A stretch of DNA of 9,746 nucleotides from Chroococcidiopsidaceae cyanobacterium CP_BM_RX_35. GTDB lineage: Bacteria; Cyanobacteriota; Cyanobacteriia; Cyanobacteriales; Chroococcidiopsidaceae. Below are positions 6,435-9,746 of this stretch, piece after piece (within the stretch, counting starts at the first letter, position 1; every line of letters begins with the position of its first letter). The notes beneath the pieces were generated by a model, which was not told the origin of the DNA, did no database searches, and saw nothing but the letters and a program-made list of their open reading frames with translations. The position numbers and the translations under genes are program-made. The stretch spans positions 1 through 9,746 of the forward strand of contig JAFAVL010000049.1 in the NCBI GenBank assembly GCA_019242465.1, read 5' to 3'.

Positions 6435-6914
6435 ATGGCACAGCAAATCTGTACGTTTTTTCTAGATCGCCGCTGGTTTGGCATTCCTATTGACCAGGTA
6501 CAGGAAGTGATTCGAGCGATCACCGTCGCTCGGGTTCCCCTGTCCTCACCAGATATTTGCGGGTTGATCAATCTTCGCAATCAGATTGTCACAGTGATCG
6601 ATTTGCATCATCGTTTAGGGCTGGGTGAAGCTGCGCGATCGCCGCTCGAATTGAATCAGCCTGCTGGCTTCAATGTGATCGTGCAACGGTATGCAGAGCG
6701 AGTTGGATTATTTGTGGAGGACGTTGGCGATGTGCTTGAGTTTGCCGAAGCCAAATTTGAACCGCCACCTGCTGCGTTGAAAGGGTCGTTGCGCCAGTTT
6801 CTAGTCGGTGTATACCCAATCGAAAACGACTTTTTGCTCGTTCTAGATATCGATAAGGTATTAAATATTAACCACTCAACCCCTGCCAGAATCATCAAGG
6901 AGACTTTGAAATGA
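6435..6914 (+). CDS. cheW: CheW adaptor protein
   Basis: A single CheW domain of 159 residues, the usual length. The N-terminal strand pair is [19 protein letters not shown]. The conserved receptor-contact region [15 protein letters not shown] spans 43-57, with R48 at the conserved Arg position. The second subdomain carries [13 protein letters not shown] (91-103) and closes with [10 protein letters not shown] (134-143). CheW links receptors to the P5 domain of CheA in signalling arrays. The gene starts 16 nt after cheA, and its TGA overlaps the ATG of the receptor gene by 4 nt, so it is very likely co-transcribed and translationally coupled. The ATG at 6435 gives a standard N-terminus. Confidence 0.95.
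   Translation: MAQQICTFFLDRRWFGIPIDQVQEVIRAITVARVPLSSPDICGLINLRNQIVTVIDLHHRLGLGEAARSPLELNQPAGFNVIVQRYAERVGLFVEDVGDVLEFAEAKFEPPPAALKGSLRQFLVGVYPIENDFLLVLDIDKVLNINHSTPARIIKETLK
6897..6902 (+). promoter_or_regulatory. Strong Shine-Dalgarno for the MCP gene
   Basis: AAGGAG lies 8 nt upstream of the receptor ATG at 6911, inside the last codons of cheW. Together with the ATGA overlap at 6911-6914 it fixes the receptor start. It is also the best ribosome-binding site in the plus-strand operon, consistent with the receptor being needed in excess over CheW and CheA. Confidence 0.8.
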
Positions 6915-8518
6915 CAACCCCACGGCGAGCGAGAAAAGCATCTGATTCTGCAAATGCTGGAGCAGTGCCCACTGAAATAGTCTCACCGAACGGCGCAATC
7001 GCCCCGCCAGGAGAAATGCTTACGTCTGATGCGATTTTGCTTCAACCGCTGATCGACGCGCTAAAAGCGACAAAAAATGGCGATTTTACAGCGCGATTAC
7101 CCGCTGACAATCTGGGTGAAGTGGCAACGCTGTTCAATGAGTGGATGAGTGCAAACCAAGCCTTTGCCGAACAACTGGTACGAGTAAGTCAGACGGTGGG
7201 TATCGAAGGACAACTGGATGAACGTCTGACGGTAGACGGAACGAGCGGCACGTGGAAAATCCCGCTCCAGTCCGTTAATACCTTAATTGACCATCTCGTT
7301 CAACCTACTAAAGAAGCCGAACCAGTGTTTCAGGCGATCGCCCAGGGAGATCTAACGCAAAAAATGGTTTTGGAGGTGAAGGGCAGTCTGCTGCAAGTGA
7401 GCACGACTGTCAACAGTACGGTGGATCAACTCAACAGTCTTGCCTCAGCAGTGATCCGTGTAGCGCAGGAAATAGGTACGGAAGGCAGGCTCGGAGCACA
7501 GATTAAAGTTGAGGCTGCTGCAGGCATCTGGCAAGACCTTGTAGATAACATGAACAGCATGTCTACCAAATTGGTTGAGCAGGTGAATAGTGTGGCAGAG
7601 GTGGCGCTAGCCGTCTCTCAAAGAGATTTATCCAAACAAATTGAGGCAGAGAATGTAGGAGGACAGTTCAAAGCCCTCACCGACAGCGTGAATCAGATGA
7701 TCGCGAATCTGAGAGATTCCATAAGCCAGATGGCAGACGTTGCAACTGCTACTGCTTCGTCGTCTGAAGAATTGACTGCCATTAGCCAAGAAATGACCCA
7801 AACCGCGACCCAGACCGCCGAACAAGCCACGTCTGCGTCTGCCTCGGCAGAACAAGTCAGCCAAAATGCCAACACGGTTGCTACCGCCGTTGAAGAAATG
7901 ACGGCTAGCATTCGTGAGATTGCCAAAACCGCTGCCACAAGCGCACAAGTTGCTCGAAGTGCGGTGGCAACGGCTAGCACAACTAATGAAACGATGACGA
8001 AGCTGGGTCAAAGCAGTGTGGAGATTGGCAAAGTGATTAAGGTAATTACATCAATCGCTCAACAAACCAATCTCCTGGCGTTGAACGCGACAATTGAAGC
8101 TGCCAGAGCCGGGGATGCAGGCAGGGGCTTCGCCGTAGTTGCCAGCGAGGTCAAGGAACTGGCAAAGCAAACGGCGGCGGCAACCGAAGACATTAGCCAG
8201 CGAATTGAATCGATTCAAAACAATACGCAAACCGCCCTGCAAGCCATCACAGATATTACCGCCATCATTAACCAAATTAATGATCTGCAAACCACGATCG
8301 CCAGCTCCGTCGAAGAACAAACCGTCACTACGAATGAGATTTCCCGTAACGTGGCGGAAGCAGCCCAAGGAGCTTCTGACATTGCCAAAAATATCGGCAT
8401 TGTGGCGACGGATGCTCAAAGCACATTGACAGGTGCCAGCAATACGTCCCAGGCTGCCACTGAGCTATCCCGCATGGCAACTGATTTACAGAAAGTGGTG
8501 AACCAGTTCAAATACTAA
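6911..8518 (+). CDS. Soluble methyl-accepting chemotaxis protein with HAMP array
   Basis: A 535-residue receptor with no hydrophobic segment long enough to cross the membrane, so it should be cytoplasmic. After a Pro/Ala/Ser-rich tail (1-40), residues about 44-268 are HAMP-like helical units. GIEGQL (97-102) recurs as GTEGRL (189-194), and GDLTQK (146-151) recurs as RDLSKQ (238-243), both 92 residues apart. This is the repeat style of Nik1-type hybrid kinases. The MCP signalling domain fills about 268-535, with the hairpin tip [20 protein letters not shown] and [11 protein letters not shown] (384-413). Possible methylation sites include E328-E329 in [10 protein letters not shown], a full consensus match, and E468-E469. 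No PAS, GAF or other ligand domain is visible. The C-terminus is NQFKY, without the pentapeptide that tethers CheR in enteric receptors. Tip to C-terminus is about 140 residues, or roughly 20 heptads. Confidence 0.95.
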   Translation: MTTPRRARKASDSANAGAVPTEIVSPNGAIAPPGEMLTSDAILLQPLIDALKATKNGDFTARLPADNLGEVATLFNEWMSANQAFAEQLVRVSQTVGIEGQLDERLTVDGTSGTWKIPLQSVNTLIDHLVQPTKEAEPVFQAIAQGDLTQKMVLEVKGSLLQVSTTVNSTVDQLNSLASAVIRVAQEIGTEGRLGAQIKVEAAAGIWQDLVDNMNSMSTKLVEQVNSVAEVALAVSQRDLSKQIEAENVGGQFKALTDSVNQMIANLRDSISQMADVATATASSSEELTAISQEMTQTATQTAEQATSASASAEQVSQNANTVATAVEEMTASIREIAKTAATSAQVARSAVATASTTNETMTKLGQSSVEIGKVIKVITSIAQQTNLLALNATIEAARAGDAGRGFAVVASEVKELAKQTAAATEDISQRIESIQNNTQTALQAITDITAIINQINDLQTTIASSVEEQTVTTNEISRNVAEAAQGASDIAKNIGIVATDAQSTLTGASNTSQAATELSRMATDLQKVVNQFKY

Positions 8519-8542
8519 TTCTTGTCAGACTCCGACTAGATT

Positions 8543-9622
8543 ATGTCAAAAATTCGTGTGTTGATTGTGGATGATGCAGTTGTGGTTCGCAGCCGTGTCT
8601 CCAAGCTGTTAGCCACAGATCCAGCCCTGGAAGTGGTTGGTGTAGCGGCTCACGGACGTATCGCTCTGGCAAAAATTCCTCATGTTAATCCAGATGTCGT
8701 GATTTTGGATGTTGAAATGCCAGAGATGAATGGCCTAGAAACCCTAGCAGCAATCCGGCAGCAGTACCCAGTTTTGCCCGTAATTATGTTCAGCACCGCC
8801 ACTCGCATCGGCGCAACGGCAACTCTGGACGCACTTGCACTGGGCGCTTCAGACTACGCCACCAAACCAAGTCAGATGAATAGCATAGAGGCGGCAAACC
8901 AACAGATTTGCGAAGAATTGATTCCCAAGATTAAATTCTTTGGCACCCAAATGTCGCTCTCTTCGCATGAGGATCACGCAGGGGCTCGGAATGAGAATCG
9001 TTCACCAACCCCGGTTTTAATGCCCTCACATAAACCAATTGAGGTTTTGGGCATTGGAGTGTCAACTGGCGGACCTAATGCCTTAGCAGCGCTGTTACCG
9101 CAGTTTCCCACTGACTTTCCCGTGCCAATCTTGATTGTTCAGCACATGCCGCCTGTATTCACCAAGCTGTTAGCCGAACGTTTAACTGCCAAGTGTCAGC
9201 TTCCAGTTGATGAAGCGACGAACGGTACGGTTCTAGAACCTGGACATATCTGGATCGGACCCGGAAACTTCCATATGGTCGTGCAACCACAGGGAAAGCG
9301 AAAGCAAATCATTATCTATCAAGCGCCTCCTGAAAACTCGTGCCGCCCTTCAGTGAATGTGCTATTCCGCTCTCTGGCTCAGGTGTATGGCTCAGGCGTG
9401 CTGGTGCTCGTCCTGACAGGTATGGGCCAAGATGGACTGCACGGTTGCAAGTGCATTCGGGAAGCCAATGGACAAATCCTTGCTCAAGATCAGAGCAGCA
9501 GCGTCGTTTGGGGAATGCCAGGATTTGTCGCGAATGCTGGATTGGCAGATCAGGTGCTGCCCTTAGACCAATTGGCAGATGAAGTCATTCGCAGAGTGAG
9601 ACACAATTCTAGTCTGCGCTAA
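8543..9622 (+). CDS. cheB: CheB protein-glutamate methylesterase (receptor deamidase/demethylase)
   Basis: A full-length 359-residue CheB. The N-terminal receiver has D10-D11, phospho-acceptor D56 in ILDVEMPEMNGLE, S84 and K108 (TKP). A low-complexity linker covers about 135-165. The methylesterase domain shows the catalytic triad S174 (GVSTGG), H201 (VQHMP) and D297 (GMGQDG), with spacings close to the Salmonella enzyme. It removes methyl groups from receptor glutamates and is activated by phosphotransfer from CheA. It follows the receptor gene by 24 nt and precedes cheR by 31 nt, so receptor and adaptation enzymes are encoded together. No clear Shine-Dalgarno precedes the ATG at 8543; its position just before the first beta strand (KIRVLIVDD) supports this start. 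Confidence 0.96.
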   Translation: MSKIRVLIVDDAVVVRSRVSKLLATDPALEVVGVAAHGRIALAKIPHVNPDVVILDVEMPEMNGLETLAAIRQQYPVLPVIMFSTATRIGATATLDALALGASDYATKPSQMNSIEAANQQICEELIPKIKFFGTQMSLSSHEDHAGARNENRSPTPVLMPSHKPIEVLGIGVSTGGPNALAALLPQFPTDFPVPILIVQHMPPVFTKLLAERLTAKCQLPVDEATNGTVLEPGHIWIGPGNFHMVVQPQGKRKQIIIYQAPPENSCRPSVNVLFRSLAQVYGSGVLVLVLTGMGQDGLHGCKCIREANGQILAQDQSSSVVWGMPGFVANAGLADQVLPLDQLADEVIRRVRHNSSLR

Positions 9623-9653
9623 TCGATCGGAAGCTGTTTGTAATGGATCGGCA

Positions 9654-9746
9654 ATGGGTATTACTGCGAATGAGTTTGAGTATCTCCGGCAGCTGGTTTA
9701 TCAGCAGTCTTCGGTTGCCCTCGGTGCTGATAAAAGTTACTTAGCC
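9654..9746 (+). CDS. cheR: CheR receptor methyltransferase (5' end only)
   Basis: The reading frame from ATG 9654 stays open to the window edge for 31 codons, starting MGITANEFEYLRQLVYQQSS. This resembles the CheR N-terminal helical domain, which typically begins with an (I/L)(T/S)xxEFxxLxxLV segment followed by a short turn near a G-x-D-K-x-Y motif, seen here as GADKSYL. CheR would methylate glutamates of the upstream receptor using S-adenosylmethionine. The position right after cheB, with a 31-nt gap, is the standard operon partner place. The catalytic domain lies outside the window, so enzyme integrity cannot be judged. A closer ATG at 9643 belongs to another frame that stops at 9744. Confidence 0.82.
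   Translation, partial: MGITANEFEYLRQLVYQQSSVALGADKSYLA

Noticed and set aside
7628..8419. Long antisense open frames opposite the receptor signalling domain (127, 95, 122 residues)
   Set aside because: They are shadows of a repetitive Ala/Thr/Gln-rich coding sequence. Their translations show no domain and are compositionally biased, and the sense frame is an unmistakable MCP.
9643..9744. ATG 9643 as the start of the gene after cheB
   Set aside because: That frame stops at TAG 9742-9744 after 33 residues with no similarity to CheR, while the frame from ATG 9654 gives a good CheR N-terminus.

Overview
This looks like a stretch of cyanobacterial chromosome. It holds five perfect GCGATCGC octamers (HIP1, the over-represented cyanobacterial palindrome) at 1193, 1301, 1338, 6635 and 7334, where about 0.15 would be expected by chance. 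The protein styles also fit: a hybrid kinase plus CheY-like regulator gene set, and a soluble receptor with a HAMP array. The genus cannot be fixed from the sequence.

Layout. The left edge carries the 3' end of a cyclophilin-type peptidyl-prolyl isomerase (+). It converges on a TauE/SafE-family membrane permease (-). Then comes a minus-strand group, in transcription order cheY-like response regulator, cheC-like phosphatase, and a hybrid histidine kinase with a C-terminal receiver. A 310-bp divergent intergenic region with several inverted repeats (3907-4216) separates this from a plus-strand chemosensory operon: cheA, cheW, a soluble MCP, cheB, and the first 31 codons of cheR, which runs off the right edge. 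Spacing in the plus operon is tight (16 nt, 4-nt overlap, 24 nt, 31 nt), so co-transcription is likely.

How the parts fit (inference from families). The MCP has no transmembrane segment and no recognisable ligand domain. Its N-terminal half is a HAMP array with a 92-residue period, joined to a standard signalling domain. With CheW it should control CheA autophosphorylation at H49. CheA lacks an obvious P2 domain and ends in two CheW-like domains. CheB and CheR would set receptor methylation. The divergent cheY-cheC pair supplies a phospho-acceptor output and a phosphatase with two active-site-like motifs. The PAS-like hybrid kinase next to them may feed into the same output. Whether the pathway controls pilus-based motility or phototaxis, or some other process, cannot be read from the sequence.

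I see no tRNA, rRNA, CRISPR array, insertion sequence, phage gene or clear rho-independent terminator. The region is best described as an uncommon arrangement of known chemosensory parts, not a new enzyme system.
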